This document shows, piece after piece, positions 12,103 to 24,086 of a DNA stretch of 64,000 bases. The stretch comes from Selaginella moellendorffii (taxonomy: Eukaryota > Streptophyta > Lycopodiopsida > Selaginellales > Selaginellaceae). Location of the stretch: contig NW_003314275.1 of assembly GCF_000143415.4 (NCBI RefSeq), positions 2,222,697-2,286,696 of the forward strand. The letters are read 5' to 3'. A model generated the notes under the pieces. It worked only from the letters and a program-made list of their open reading frames with translations, ran no database searches and was not told the origin of the DNA. Numbering within the stretch: position 1 is the stretch's first letter; each line of letters begins with the position of its first letter. The translations under genes and the position numbers were made by a program.

Positions 12103-12113
12103 CTCTGATACCA
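12103..12113 (-). promoter_or_regulatory. Primer-binding site (initiator tRNA-Met type) of the TRIM
   Basis: Reads TGGTATCAGAG on the minus strand, the common plant LTR-retrotransposon primer site, separated from the LTR end by two bases. Confidence 0.85.
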
Positions 12114-12499
12114 ACTGTAGCGCACATTATCTCTCTTCTCTTAAGCCAACTGGAAAAGGGGCAATTGCTTGATGAGAGAGCCCTTAGTAGTTATTTTATC
12201 TTTATTTATCCCCCAAGGTTTTAAGGATCCATGGTGACAGTATATCCAAATCTCATCCCATGATCACATGTGTTACACTAGAATAAGGTCTTTATAATAA
12301 CATTAAAGTAAGAGAACTTGGTATTTGTCCAATAAACCCAATGCTAGACAATGAAAGTTCTTCCAGAGAAGCGAGTTAGCCAAAAGAATTTAAATGGGGC
12401 CATATATACCTCTATTGAAAGAAAGGTCCAATTTTTAGAGGTTATCTTAGGAATTTAGTTGTTATGAATGTGATTACAAGTATTAAAAGTTACTTGGTG

Positions 12500-13398
12500 G
12501 TAAAAATTTTTGGATATTCTTTCCTTATTGCCACAATAGCAGAAAGTCAGTATCATTGGTTTCCTTTGTTAGTTGAAAAATTAGTCATCATGTATATACC
12601 TATCCTAGATAAACATAAGGTAGAAACTCTTATGTGTTTTGTGCTGAGCATAGTCAATTTAGGTTGAAAAACTTATATGTTGACTTACACTTGCTAATGT
12701 TGGGAACTTGTGATATTAAGCTTGGTCCCTCAATACTCACAAAGTGATAGCTTACCATATTTATTTAATAAGTTTTTATGATTATCCCAAAAACTAACTT
12801 TTGGGACTAAGATGAAAGCCCAAAGCGTGCATTCCTCTAATAGGGGGGGGAGGGGGGGTATAGGGGGTTCCAAATATACAATTAGGTCAGGGGTATGGTT
12901 AACCAACTTGAGATATATTTTAATTCCCATTTGTGTACTTGTCTTTATTTTGGGTCTAACTTGGGTCTAGGCCCAAGTTCCATACCATGGTAGCTAATGT
13001 TGTATCCATTTCCTCAAATTAGGCCATTTATATGTTAAAATAACAATTCCATTTGGCTTTATTTTGTATGCTAGATGCTGGAAGCTTTAAGATTGCTCTA
13101 ACATCATTTTGTGCTTCTGTCCCTTCACCCCTTGGGGTTGTACGCTTAAGAGTCACTCCATACTCCTATTATTTTACTTCTTAGATTATAAACTTAAGAG
13201 TTATTTTATGCTTTAGTTTCCTACGCTCTTTAGCTATATGTTGAAGAATTTGGCTCCATCTCTTCGTTTAGTGGGTTAAGGCCTTGAACTCAAGTTCCAC
13301 TCCACTACCCTTGGCCCATATGTCCAAGGGTTAAGAATTTGCTCTATGGTTATTCTATGATAAACCACTATAGAGTAGGGTGAAACCACATGTATTAC
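12500..13398. repeat. Copy 2 of the long direct repeat (LTR-like)
   Basis: Matches copy 1 at 9750-10780 in order: ggatattctttccttattgc, a gaaagcccaaag block, a long G-rich tract (12843-12860), the cttgggtcta/cccaag block and a terminal aaaccacatgtattacact. One distal frame (NVITSIKSYLVVKIFGYSFLIAT) faintly recalls a retroviral integrase core, but this is too degraded to rely on. Confidence 0.5.
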
Positions 13399-14377
13399 AC
13401 TAGTGTAAATGCCTCAAATGGCCATAAAGGATAGCTGTAACAACAATGTTAATATTGCAATACATGTTATTTATGCTGCCAAGGAAGGAAGTGAACTCAC
13501 CTTCATTGACCCATGTCACTAACAAATATTCTACCACATGATTAATTGTATGATGAGCTCCTTTAAGAATGCTGAAACATGAAGTCAATAAGAATTCCAA
13601 GTAGAGATCTAAGGACCTATAGAGCCCTCAATCAAGTACACACACAACCATAAAATTCAAGAAACCTTATTTATTAGAAATTTACCCAACCAAGAAAATG
13701 TGGTGCCCTATTAATTTTACAGCTATCAACATAGTATCTGCCAAAACCAAAGACTATGGCATACAAATTCTACTGCATGCTCCATGTAAGAATTTAGTGA
13801 GTTGCAATAAGAGTAAATAAAGATTAATTCATCAAATTGCTTGAAGATGCCCTATTACTAATAGCTGACTATGAACTATAATCAAAACCCTCCGAAACAC
13901 TAAAACTCATTAAAACTGAATGTAATCTCCTCATCTTCTCACTAAGAACACTTTAAAAAAATTTAAAACACTTTTAAACAATTAAGGACTCTAAGAAAGG
14001 AGTTTAACCCTTTTTTGTCATTGCCTTTCTTCTTATAATTAGCCCTCCCATTAATTTCCTCCAAATCCTTATTCTCCTTTAGCATAAATTCTCCTCTCAT
14101 AAAACTCCTAGGGAATATGTGCATATCTCCACATCACACCCTAAATACCACATCAATTAAAAATGCTGTTGGACAACTCAAATAAAAGACTCACATTTTC
14201 TATAAACCCTATCCTCCCCATGTCAAGAAGCTTTCCATCTGTAGACTAAACCATTAAGAACATATCAGATTTTTGGTTTGTCTCACTCAATTCACTAAAG
14301 CTCCCATTAACCTCCCTGTGCCATTTGTAGGCTGTTCCTGTAGCATTCATTTGTTTGTAGGGAGTTTAAAAATCAAT

Positions 14378-17300
14378 TCAAACCTGTAAGGAAGAATCCA
14401 AATCCTGTAGTGTAAATGGCTCCCCCTCGAAAGTTGCTCCTTTCTCCTTGAGAGTCTTCTCCATGAACTGAGACCAGTCAAAATTTTAGATCCGAAAGTG
14501 CTCACAACCCAATCAAACCTCCTGCGTGATGTTTTCATGCACAACTAGCTGCTCAACCAAGGCTTCAAGCACTTGTTTGTTTCGTGCCAGAATTTGGCTG
14601 GCTCGGTCACAAGCAACAGTGAGAAGCTGCCACCAAAACAAGAGTAAGAAAACACAAGACTGGTGCATTGTAATGATCAATTACCTTCGTGACCTTTCTC
14701 TCTATCACCGTCATCTCCTGCAAGCCCATATCCATTGGGCCCTCCTGTTCATCAAACAAAGATAAGAAAGCTTCAAGATTTTCATTCTAGGGCTCACCCC
14801 TTTGCTACGGTACACCATCGGACTGTCATCCAAAGCCCATCCATACTCCATGACCATGTCCGCCGCAATCTACACCAAACAGTTCCCCTGGCAAATGAGT
14901 AAGAAAAAAGTTTAGTAGCTCAACCTGCTTGGCCTCTTCAAGCTGTGGTTCTGCAAGGTTGTTCCTGTCCAGGACCGGCATTAGCATGCAGCATGCTACG
15001 TGAGAGGCATAGCATAAAACTAGTTTTTTCTCAAGGTAGTTTCTGGTCTGCGTGTGCGTTTCCAGATATCCTTCTTCAACTCTCCTTGTTAGCCTCGTCC
15101 ATGCAATCCCCTGACATGGAAGAACTTGGAAATAAAAATGATTTCCTTGAAACATACAACTTGTACCTCCCACGATGTTTCGTCTAGCCATATGTATTCG
15201 ACAATATCAAAGTTGGGAAGCAAACGCGCAAGCAAGCCTCGAGCAGCAGCCCATACCGCGTGAGGATACTTCGTTTCTCTCGTCCACTGCCGCAAGAGTT
15301 ACAGCCAGGACAAGAAAAACACATCGGGAAAAACACGTATTTACCGGATAAAGAGGATCGTGGAACTCGATTCCTGGCTTTGATCTGCCTCGCACGTCCA
15401 TATACCGAACAGTCATTTCGAAATCCTCCTTCGTAACACGGAGGCCGAGCCAATCAATCACGCTCTGATCCCATTTCTTGAGGAGAGGTGTCTTCCTAAT
15501 CCATTCTGGTACTATTTTGTTATATTTCTGCAAAACAAACAAAAAAAAAAACATAAGTTGGTGCACTGTAGAAAAGCAGTATACGTTACATCTAATATGC
15601 ACAGATAACTAAAAAGCTCTTCCTCGTCTTTGGTTTTCCAGTGGGTAGCGCATTGTTGCAAATTAACGGGAATAGGCTCAAGGTCAACATAAGTAAGGCC
15701 TTCTGTCTTCTCTGCTACCTGGACGAGAAAGCATTCTAACCAGTTAAGTGAAATTTATACACGCGAGAACTAACCTCTGCCCAATTTACCCAGTCAACCA
15801 CATGGGGAAACATGGTGTTCCGAGCAATCAGACGAAGCATTTGCTCACGCTGAGTTCTGTTGGGCGGAAGCAATTTAATTGTCCTATCCATTCGCCCCGG
15901 TCTACGCAGAGCTTCATCTATCCTCTCAGGATGGCTAGTTGTAGCAAGTACAACCACGCCTTCCTGTGTTTCAAACCTGAAAAAAATTGCCAGTAAGTTA
16001 GAACAGGGAAAATTTACATCAAACAAAGAAGCCATACCCATCAAGCTCAACGAGCATTTGATTTATCAGAGTCTCCAGCTCCTGTGTGTCTAAATGCATG
16101 GTCTCTCCCCGCTTGCCAACGAAGTCGTCAAAGTCGTCCATGAAGAGGATAATAGGTGCCTGCTCAAAGGCAATTAATCAAGCGCGACAGCAGCCTAAAG
16201 TGAAGACTTACAAACTGTCGGGCCGTCTTAAAAAGCTCACGAACATTTGCAGCCTTTTGCCCGACCCATTCCCCTCCGCCTTGCAAGTCAAAGCTTTGCA
16301 GCTCAACGACTGGAACTCGCGCTTCGGATGCGATCGCTCGAGCCAGTGTCGTCTTTCCGGTTCCTGTTTCTCCTACAATGATAACGCCCTGCAGAACATA
16401 AATAAAGCTCAAGCGGCCGATAGAAAAACAACTACGACAAAGTTATTACCCGCGGAGCCCGTGCACCTAATTTTTTGAAAGCTCCCGGATCTCTCAGGAA
16501 GCTGACGACTTCATCTACCTCTTCTCTAAAAGTCTCAATACCAACAAAATCGTTTAGCGAGACTGGTGGCTTTCGTATTCTCTGTGAATAAAAAGTGATC
16601 AGTTTACCGACCAAAATCCACATAAGAGCCTTACCTTCATCTTATCAAACACTCTCTTGATAGGATTTGTAGTTACTTGCTTCAGAAGAGGTGTCATCTC
16701 TTTGTAGACCTTCATATGTAGTTCCACAGCTTTGTCATACTGAGACTTAGGCAGTGGAGGAGGTCCAATAAAACGATAAATAGCTTTTGCCACCCGTGTT
16801 ACGACAAACAAGAGCGGAACACCAACCACGTAGATACGAAGTGGAAGATCCATCCAAAACGGCAACGCGATCTGACGAGCATCAAACTTAGCCTGGGCTG
16901 CCGTCTGCCATTTCATAAGAAATGTCGGTTCAAGAAACTCTGACCCCTTTGGTAGTTCAAACCCAATCATTTCTCGTACCTGTCATAAGAAGTTTGTAAA
17001 ATGAACACAAGAAAACGCGACAACACACTGACCAGGCGAGGAAGCTTAAGAATTGCCGGGTAACCGAATCGCACCATCAGTTCTCCCAAGAGAGCGTCAA
17101 GGCTTTCAAAGTATAAGTCTCTAGCTGCTGCAACGACGCCCAAGTTCCATACGTACAAAACAGCGTCTATCAGCATGACGAAAGGAAGCCTGATCAACTG
17201 GAAAGCGGACCACTCTCGTAAAGGTATCCACATTTTTTCCATCACTGTAGGGATTTTGTTCTCCTTTAACATGGCATAAAACGCGTCGAAGCCACCAACG

Positions 17301-19124
17301 TCTTCCAACCTTTCGTTCAGATCCTAAACAAGATTGAAAAAGAAAATCTGATCACCAAAACAAGGAAATTACAGTTTACTTACCTCGACATTGACAACGT
17401 ACTCTTGATCGTCACCTTTGAGGCCCACAAAGATGACACGAAGGTCATGCCGAATTCTTACGTGATGGACGAGATTCTTCTCTACAGCATACATGGCCGC
17501 TGCGTCTGACATCTCCCACCGCCGAGATTTCTCATTATACCAAGTGTTCTGGAGAACTCTATCCCTCGCTAAAAGCAATTTCTCCTACAGAAGAAAATTA
17601 GAAAAAACAAAACTACAAATCGAAAGTAAGATACCTGCTGCTCTTGAATATATTTCTTGCCAGCCTCCGGATGGTCGAGCAAGTGCTGCTTTAATTCTTC
17701 TTTCTTGATCGAGCACCACTTCCGCCATCCCAAAATTGTCTTCACGGCTTCAGGGCCCGGAACGTCTGAAACGCTTCCCCCTAGAGCAGAATAAAGTTCG
17801 ATCGATCCTAGTTTTCCGTCAACAGCCGACACTGCTTTTCTTTCATCGGAACCAGCAAACTCGATATGCCTTCGAAGCAATTCATCCACCTCAGATTTCA
17901 CGGTACTGTCGACTGGCACTACGCCTTTCTCCTGTTTGTCTAAAGCCAGTGGCAAAATACTTTCCTCCCATATTTCTTTCCCTGACGCTCTAAGATCGTT
18001 CGCTATGCGTGACTCTAGACGTTCGGGCAGCCGGAACCTGAACAGAACGGAATTCTTTAGTGTCTCGCTCACTCCAACAGGCACTCTTACTTGGCAGCCT
18101 CCTCGAGCTCCGCAGCAAAAATGGCAGTAAAGTTTGGTATTTCGTGCCACGCCCTCAGCCACCCCTCGTACTCGGATCCCACAAGCTCCGCTTTCACGTT
18201 CACAATTTTAGCTCTCAGCTCCTCGGTCTTTGAAAAGAATAGCGATTCCTGAGCATCGACTTGGTCATCCGATTCCGACTTCGGAGAGAAGGCCTTCGTT
18301 GAGCCACCTAGATCGTCCTCTGCTGGTTGCGTTTCCGCAGCGTCAAACTTCTTTCTCAAACCAGGAAAGCCATCCATAGCCTCGTTGAGCTCCTTCATCA
18401 GGGACGCTTCTTCCTTCCTCAGCTTAGCCAGGTGCGAGCTCGTCTTTAGCAAAACCTCTCCTTGCAACCTTCGAGCTCCCATCGTCAACTTTCGCCGGGC
18501 TTGCACTAGAGCCTCGCGGACTCTAAATTCCACCTCGAGGCTTCGGGCTTCGGACTTCCCAGCCAGTTCCTCAATCTCTTTCAGCATGTCCTTGACACCA
18601 AGAACTTCCCTGTACATCAATTCCCTCTCTTCGATTCCCTGCCGGAACTTCTCAAACCTCTTGTCCAAGCCATAGATCTCAAGCAATCTCTTCCTCATCG
18701 GTCCCATCTGCTCCATCTCTCTATGAAACCCGTCCTTCCACTCCACAAATCTAGAATGTAAATCCGCGGCTGTGATCTTCTGCTCTTCCTCCTCTCCCAC
18801 AAAAGCAGGAGCAGCAAACGCCGGGCGATGAGCTCCCAAGGCAGCCAGAGCGACAACAGCGATTCCAACCCCCAAAATCTTCGCCAAGCTCCCAAGCCAG
18901 CTAGAATCCCGTCGCTCGATGGACGGCAAATCCGCAGGAAAATCGGCTGCCCGTCGCCTGGGAGCGCTGCGAAGCCGCTCTACCGCGAGAGTATGCCCTG
19001 CATTGCTCCCTGCCTTCGCTCTGACAAGAATCTTACCCCGGCGAGACGAATGCGGGGCAGGAATCCTGCTCCGGGCGCTCGGATTCGTCGGGCACGCCAG
19101 CAAGAGCAGCGATACGGCTCCCAT
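14378..19124 (-). CDS. FtsHi5-like inactive FtsH (AAA-ATPase, no zinc protease site), chloroplast
   Basis: About 17 exons on the minus strand, from the ATG at 19124 to TGA at 14378-14380. The first exon (18091-19124) gives a transit peptide and a hydrophobic segment (LGVGIAVVALAALGA), then long coiled-coil-like sequence (DGFHREMEQMGPMRKRLLEIYGLDKRFEKFRQ). Later exons give membrane segments, the ATPase core with Walker A (GETGTGKTT, about 16350-16385), Walker B-like LFMDDFDD and the second region of homology RRPGRMDR. The C-terminal part has WTRETKYPHAVWAAARGLL and ends FMEKTLKEKGATFEGEPFTLQDLD. The HEXXH zinc motif is absent. This architecture is that of FtsHi5 (Arabidopsis EMB2458), part of the inner-envelope Ycf2-FtsHi import-motor complex. 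That role is known for the family; here it is inferred. Confidence 0.88.
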
Positions 19125-19442
19125 CGCGCATCCCCGTCGCTCAAACCCCAGCCATGCCTGTGTAAACCCTAAACCTCAACCAAGCAGTCACTAATATCGA
19201 CGGCTGTAATGCTTCCACGTGGAGGTGGGAAATCGCGGCTCAAACTCAGGCGTCCAAATATAACAAACCCCTGTTTAAACCCTAACACCGTTCACACATT
19301 TTTTTGTTCTTCTTCCTCTTCTTCTTTCTTCGCGCGAGGCGCATTCTATCTAATATTCCTCTCACACTCTTGCGCGGCGATCGATCGCCCGCATTATTTC
19401 GCAGCGCCAGCAGCTCCATTCTTTCCAGCGCTCGGCGATCTC
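19125..19442. promoter_or_regulatory. Divergent promoter region, FtsHi5 / GH17 gene
   Basis: 318 bases between opposite start codons, with two AAACCCTAA-type telo-boxes (about 19163 and 19276) and a pyrimidine-rich CTTCTTC stretch (19308-19335) upstream of the GH17 ATG. Confidence 0.5.
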
Positions 19443-21362
19443 ATGGGTTCAATCGCGCTCCCGTCGCGGCGCTGGATCTTGATCGCGCTCGTGGCAGCGG
19501 CGGTGGCGCTGGCAGCGATGACGGGCGTGGATTCCGTGGGCGTGAATTGGGGCACAGTCACGTCTCACCGCCTCCCGGACAAGATGATCGTCAAGCTGCT
19601 CCAGGAAAGCCGGATTTCCAAGGTGAAGCTCTTCGACGCGGATCCCAGCGTGATCCGGGCCTTCGCAGGGACCGATTTGGAGCTCATGGTTGCGGTTCCA
19701 AACGATCTCCTCGAGGACATGGCGTTTAGCGAGAAGGCCGCGCGGAGATTTGTGCGAAGAAACATCACTAAGTTCTTATCCCACCAAGATGGCGTCAATA
19801 TCAGGTATTTACACTCTTGCTCTTCCATACCCAGCCTTCTAGGGAGTTTTTTTCTCGTTTCTTCTTCCTCTTCCACTTTGTTCCAGCCTTTGGAGTAAAG
19901 GATTTTTAAGTGAGGAGAGAAAAGTGTTGGCACTTATGGGGTGGTACCAGCTCTAGAAAAACATTTTCTCAAAGCTATTGAGTGCCCAGAATGTGCTTAA
20001 AGGCGTACGTACAGTTCCTGGATGCTCGAGTCACTTTAGAGCTTATGCTTCTGCAAAGAATCTGGAAAGCGTGAAAGTATGATAGGAACTTTTCCCCCTT
20101 TTCTTTTTGTTTGATATGATTTCTAGAGCGATCAGTCTACACGTTTTGGAGCTAAACAGTGTGATAGGAAGATAAGTTTTTCTAGTGCTAGCTCGAGATG
20201 CTTGATTTAATCCATTCGTGATTGGTTTGGATCTCACAGGTACATTGCGGTGGGAAACGAACCTTTTCTCAAAGCCTACAACGGATCATACGAGGACGTG
20301 ACCATCCCGGCCATCCGAAACATGCAACAGGCGATCGAACAGGCCGGGATCCAACACAAGGTGACGCTGGTGGTACCACTCAACGCAGACATTCTCACGA
20401 ATTCCGGCAACTCAGGCAAACCATCGCAAGGAGCCATCCGCCCCGACATCCGGAGGCTGATGCGAACGATCCTCGAGTTCCTGGACAAGCACAAAGCTCC
20501 CTTCGTCATCAACATGTATCCCTTCCTCAGCTTGCAACAAGACTCTCACTTCCCAAGCGACTTCGCCTTCTTCGACGGCAGCGCGCACGTCCTGTCCGAC
20601 GGCAGAAACTTCTACTCAAACGTTTTCGACGCGAGCTACGACTTGCTCGTCTCGGCGCTGGCGAGAGAAGGTTTCCCAGACATGGAGATCGTCGTGGGAG
20701 AGGTCGGCTGGCCAACCGATGGAGATATCTATGCAAACATCCCAAACGCGCAGCGGTTCAACCAGCAGCTCATCCGGCACGTAACCAGCAACCGAGGCAC
20801 ACCACTCCGGCCGGGGATCCCGATCGAGATATACATCTTCGGCCTCGTCGACGAGGACCGGAAGAGTGTTCTTCCGGGCAACTTTGAGCGGCACTGGGGG
20901 CTTTACCGCTACGATGGCAAGCCGAAGTACTCGCTGGACGTGTCCGGCCGCGGTGGAAACGGTCTGAGCAGCCCGATCAACCTCATGAGCGTCTCCGGGG
21001 TGACTTACCTCCCGTCGCGCTGGTGCGTTCTCAATCCGGAAGTGGACGATCTCTCCAAGCTTCCGGCGACGATAAGCTACGCTTGCAGCTATGCCGACTG
21101 TAGCACGCTCGCTTACGGGGGATCTTGCAACCACATTGGACAAACAGGGAATGCGTCGTATGCTTTCAACAGCTTCTACCAGATGAACAACCAGCGTACC
21201 GAGAGCTGCCACTTTGGAGGCCTGGGGATGATCACGGAGACTGATCCTTCCAGTGGGAACTGCCAGTTTCGGGTGGAGATCACGCCTTGGTCGGCTGCTA
21301 GCACTGTGTGGAGGGGTGGTGCTGCTGTCCTCGTGGTTTCCTTGTTGGTAGCTTTGTCGTAA
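19443..21362 (+). CDS. GPI-anchored glucan endo-1,3-beta-glucosidase (GH17) with X8 domain
   Basis: Two exons, 19443-19804 and 20240-21362, joined in phase, giving about 494 residues. A signal peptide (WILIALVAAAVALAAMTGV) is followed by the GH17 start VGVNWGT. The acid/base region reads YIAVGNEPF and the nucleophile region IVVGEVGWPT. After the barrel, an X8/CBM43 domain begins RWCVLNP and carries the cysteine pattern ISYACSYADCSTLAYGGSC...SCHFGGLGMI, which binds beta-1,3-glucan. A hydrophobic tail (TVWRGGAAVLVVSLLVALS) fits a GPI-anchor signal. It would hydrolyse callose at the plasma membrane or plasmodesmata. Family members act in cell-wall and plasmodesmal callose turnover; the precise role here is unknown. 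Confidence 0.95.
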
Positions 21363-22025
21363 TTAAAAGGTTTAAAGGCCATATTTATAGATAGTGCTTT
21401 AAGTCCCTATTAAATCATATATATTTATATTTATATTAACAAGGACAGCGCAAAGTGACATTTGTATGCGCATGGTTTGAGAGAAGTACTATTCCTAAGG
21501 ATTAACTATTTTAATACGGGGGTATTCTCAAGTGTATGAGCGAGTTTATGGGTCTCTCAAGGTTTTTGCTGTTAATATTCGTGGTCTTAGCAAGCACGTC
21601 TTCGATTGTGGTAAGCTTTTCGGTCTATGGAGCCTATGTAATCTTTTCCCCATAACATGTTTAGAGATGTGCAAACCAACCTTGTGGTGGCTTTCTAAGG
21701 AGCTGTATCATTATGTCTTTCAAAACTAGAGTCCTAAAAGCCATATGCATGGTTGCTGGCTCATGGAAAAATCTAACACTGCCTATAAATTCGTGTGGGG
21801 GAGGTTTAAATTGCAAGGTTGAGGAATACCAGTTGATTTGCACTGATTATTCGTCCAAACGACTCAACATGGAAGCATATATAACTCTTGCCAATGGAAC
21901 ACTCAACTGTTGCAAAGCCCCTTGATAAAACGATAATAACAAAAGGATAAAAAACCATTAGTGTTTAGAGTGAAAGCACTGCGCTCTAGTAAAACTTAAC
22001 TCTTAAGCTTGCCTCATGTGAAGAA
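21363..22025. other. Intergenic region between convergent genes
   Basis: AT-rich 3' flank. Short frames around 21530-21925 show no family features. Nothing else recognised. Confidence 0.5.
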
Positions 22026-23368
22026 CTAATCAGCCGTAGAGTGGTAGCAAAAAATGTAGCTAATTGTCATGATTTTTATCCATCGCGACGGTGGTGACAA
22101 TGCTTTTGCCAAGGCATTCCTACAACATCGATCCAAACAAGACGTCAAATTAGCAGAGCTCAAAAACCGCAGTCTACGTACTCCGCTTTTGGCCAAGAGC
22201 AAGCTCTCCGCGGTTGGAAAGCTCTGGAGCAGCAGGAAGCAGCGAACCGCTACCAGGAGCCTTCGAAAGACTGGGGCCTTGAGACGAGTGGAGAAGAGCG
22301 AGAAGCCGTTCTCGATGGCCCAGATCGCGAGCTGTTCGTTCTTCACCTGGATCTCGTCGATGTCAAAGCGGTGTTCCATCTTATCCTGCAGGTCCTCCGC
22401 GAGGTTGGGGTCGGGATGAGACGCGAGGCTCCCAGTGGATCCCGCTTTGGCCATCTGAGCGATCATGGAGGCCGCTGGGTGATCTCTCTTGTTCTCCATC
22501 GGCTTCAAGGCCGCCATTCTGTAAACAGCATTCGTGTCTTGTCAACCATAGAACTATAGCGCTGTACATGACATACCGTCGCCTGTGAGATCTGGATCCG
22601 TAAGTCCCTAGCCTGTGACACAAAAATTGCATCATGTCCAGCATCGGGTCGATCCTTCTAACGTTAAAGTTACGGCATACCGGTTTGCTGGTTGGCTCGG
22701 CTGATCGAGTTCGCTCAGACGACTCGCTCGTGGCGTCCCCTCGGTGTGAAGCATTACTTCCTCCCTGGAAGATCCACTGTAAAACAAATATCATCTCTTT
22801 TCTAGAAAATTTCGAGACTGTTCGCGCATGAAAGCTGAGGACTTCCTTGGCTACGAGTATCCCCGGAAGTTCTTGAGAAAGATGAACTTCAAAGTTATGG
22901 AATACCTTTCTGGTTCTGGTTCAAGCTCACGCAAAATCACTTCCTCATCGGAAGAACTGCAAACAAAAAAAACCTGGGCATTAGCTCTATTTCTTGAAAC
23001 TTTCGAGACTTCTTCAAGCATGGTCAAAGCTAAGGACTTCCTTCGATCTGACAACGCATTGGCAGGCGGTGAAAAGGAGGAGGAGGAGGCAAAACGACGC
23101 TCATCGCAATTAATCCTTGGTGCGCCAAGAAACCAGGAAAATCAAAAGAAAATCTTTAGAAGCTCACATATTACGGGCAGGATCGATCAGAGTGACAGCA
23201 TCGACGCCGAACGATCACGAAAGACGGTGAAAACAAGCTCCCGACAAGAGAAATTTCACAAGCACGCGAGACGCAGCGAGAGATTGCATCGCCGATCGGC
23301 CTAAACCTCAAACATAATCACGCAGACCTGGCGCCTTGATCGCTGCCCTCCGCGCTCTCGTCCTCCAT
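22026..23368 (-). CDS. Unrecognised protein with a duplicated exon
   Basis: I assemble five exons on the minus strand: 23328-23368, 22906-22956, 22681-22776, 22577-22612 and 22026-22518. All introns are GT-AG and the phase stays consistent, giving 238 residues from MEDESAEGSDQGA. I do not recognise the family. The first half is acidic and serine-rich (SSDEEVILRELEPEPE, then SSREEVMLHTEG). The middle has MAALKPMENKRDHPAASMIAQMAKAG and a charged stretch, KMEHRFDIDEIQVKNEQLAIW. The C-terminal 100 residues are rich in Leu, Arg and Cys and may be wrongly framed. Exons 2 and 3, with their upstream intron sequence, are similar to each other, indicating an internal duplication. Phase agreement over five exons is the main evidence that the gene is real. 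Confidence 0.55.
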
Positions 23369-24086
23369 TTTGCAGGACCTAGCTCGAAGGCGGGCAAAAG
23401 AATGATTTGAATGACATGGCCACGCTGTCCACAAACGTGGCACAATCCCAGCCGTCCGATTTCTTCGACGTGATTATGTCCAAATTAACCTAGAGTAGAT
23501 TCTAGTATCTTGTGACATTTGCTTTTTTCTACGCATAACAAAGCGAAAACAAAAAAAGTGAAAGTGAATCTAACCTACAGAGCATATTCTAGGCACATTC
23601 ACGTTTGCGATTTGCTCTGTGGGCGCATTACCTTTTAGGGTTCTTGGGGTCTTGATCGCGCGTAGGTGGAAAGATCGCAGGGATCAATCGATCCGAAAGC
23701 GAGCAGGCCAGCGGGGTAGCGAGAAGGGCACGGGCCACACGAGCCGAGCGTTGTTCACGCATTAAATTTCAGGGCGGCACAGTAGTGAATGGGAAAGAAA
23801 GGGGCAGTCAATTGACTAGCGACAAAGGGCGATGATTCTTCCTCCCATGTTTACCGGTCTAAAAGCGTAACTGGTGATGTTCGTGGCGCGACCGGCGCTA
23901 CGAGGAGCTATTCTTTGATCGCCCAAACAGGGGACCCCAATTTCCCCATCAAATTGGCTGCTCCTGGACGCCAAGATCGATTCTTTCCGTCCTGGGGTCG
24001 CTTTGATCGCGGGTTAGTGTCGTAATCTGGAAGAATTCGCAGGAATTGGCCTGGAATCGAGCAGGATTGGACGAGGAACCAGCGAA
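23369..24086. other. Divergent upstream region, unrecognised gene / AGC kinase
   Basis: No coding signal. It contains the sequence tttagggttcttgggg near 23635, a telo-box-like motif, and the 5' UTR of the kinase. Promoter elements were not resolved further. Confidence 0.4.

Larger units (their letters stand above)
11249..12277 (-). mobile_element. Miniature LTR retrotransposon (TRIM), minus orientation
   Basis: The element begins TG at 11249 and ends CA at 12277. It is flanked on both sides by CTAGAA (11243-11248 and 12278-12283), a target-site duplication. Its terminal repeats are 11249-11551 and 12116-12277, sharing the order tatctctct, ggaaaaagg, gagcccttag, ccaaggatcca, agtatatccaaatctcatcc and catgatcacatg. 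On the minus strand, two bases inside the 12116-12277 LTR, lies TGGTATCAGAG (12113-12103), a primer-binding site complementary to initiator tRNA-Met. Next to the other LTR lies a purine tract, GAAGGGGGGGTGAG. At about 1.03 kb with no coding capacity it fits a TRIM that must have used another element's enzymes. No similar complete copy is seen in this window. Confidence 0.85.
4686..14377. other. AT-rich, CpG-poor repeat desert without recognisable genes
   Basis: Base composition changes abruptly after the TatC stop codon and returns to gene-like composition at about 14380. Long stretches have almost no CG dinucleotides (for example 5041-6000) and no frame longer than about 75 codons that resembles a protein. 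This pattern fits old, methylated transposon sequence decayed by C-to-T change. Recognisable pieces inside it are listed separately: a minisatellite, LTR-like direct repeats and a TRIM. From 4686 to about 7560 I can name nothing. From 7600 to 9360 base composition is higher in G+C and may be a younger insertion. Confidence 0.7.

Noticed and set aside
12070-12115. tRNA-like sequence (GGTTCGATTCCC near TGGTATCAGAG)
   Set aside because: No cloverleaf can be formed. The match to initiator tRNA-Met is the primer site of the TRIM; the B-box-like word is probably chance.
12464-12667. Integrase-like frame
   Set aside because: Only a vague resemblance to VVVDRFSxYxxFIA; too short and degraded to call.
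22828-23304. 158-codon plus-strand frame
   Set aside because: Runs over introns of the minus-strand five-exon gene; no family features.
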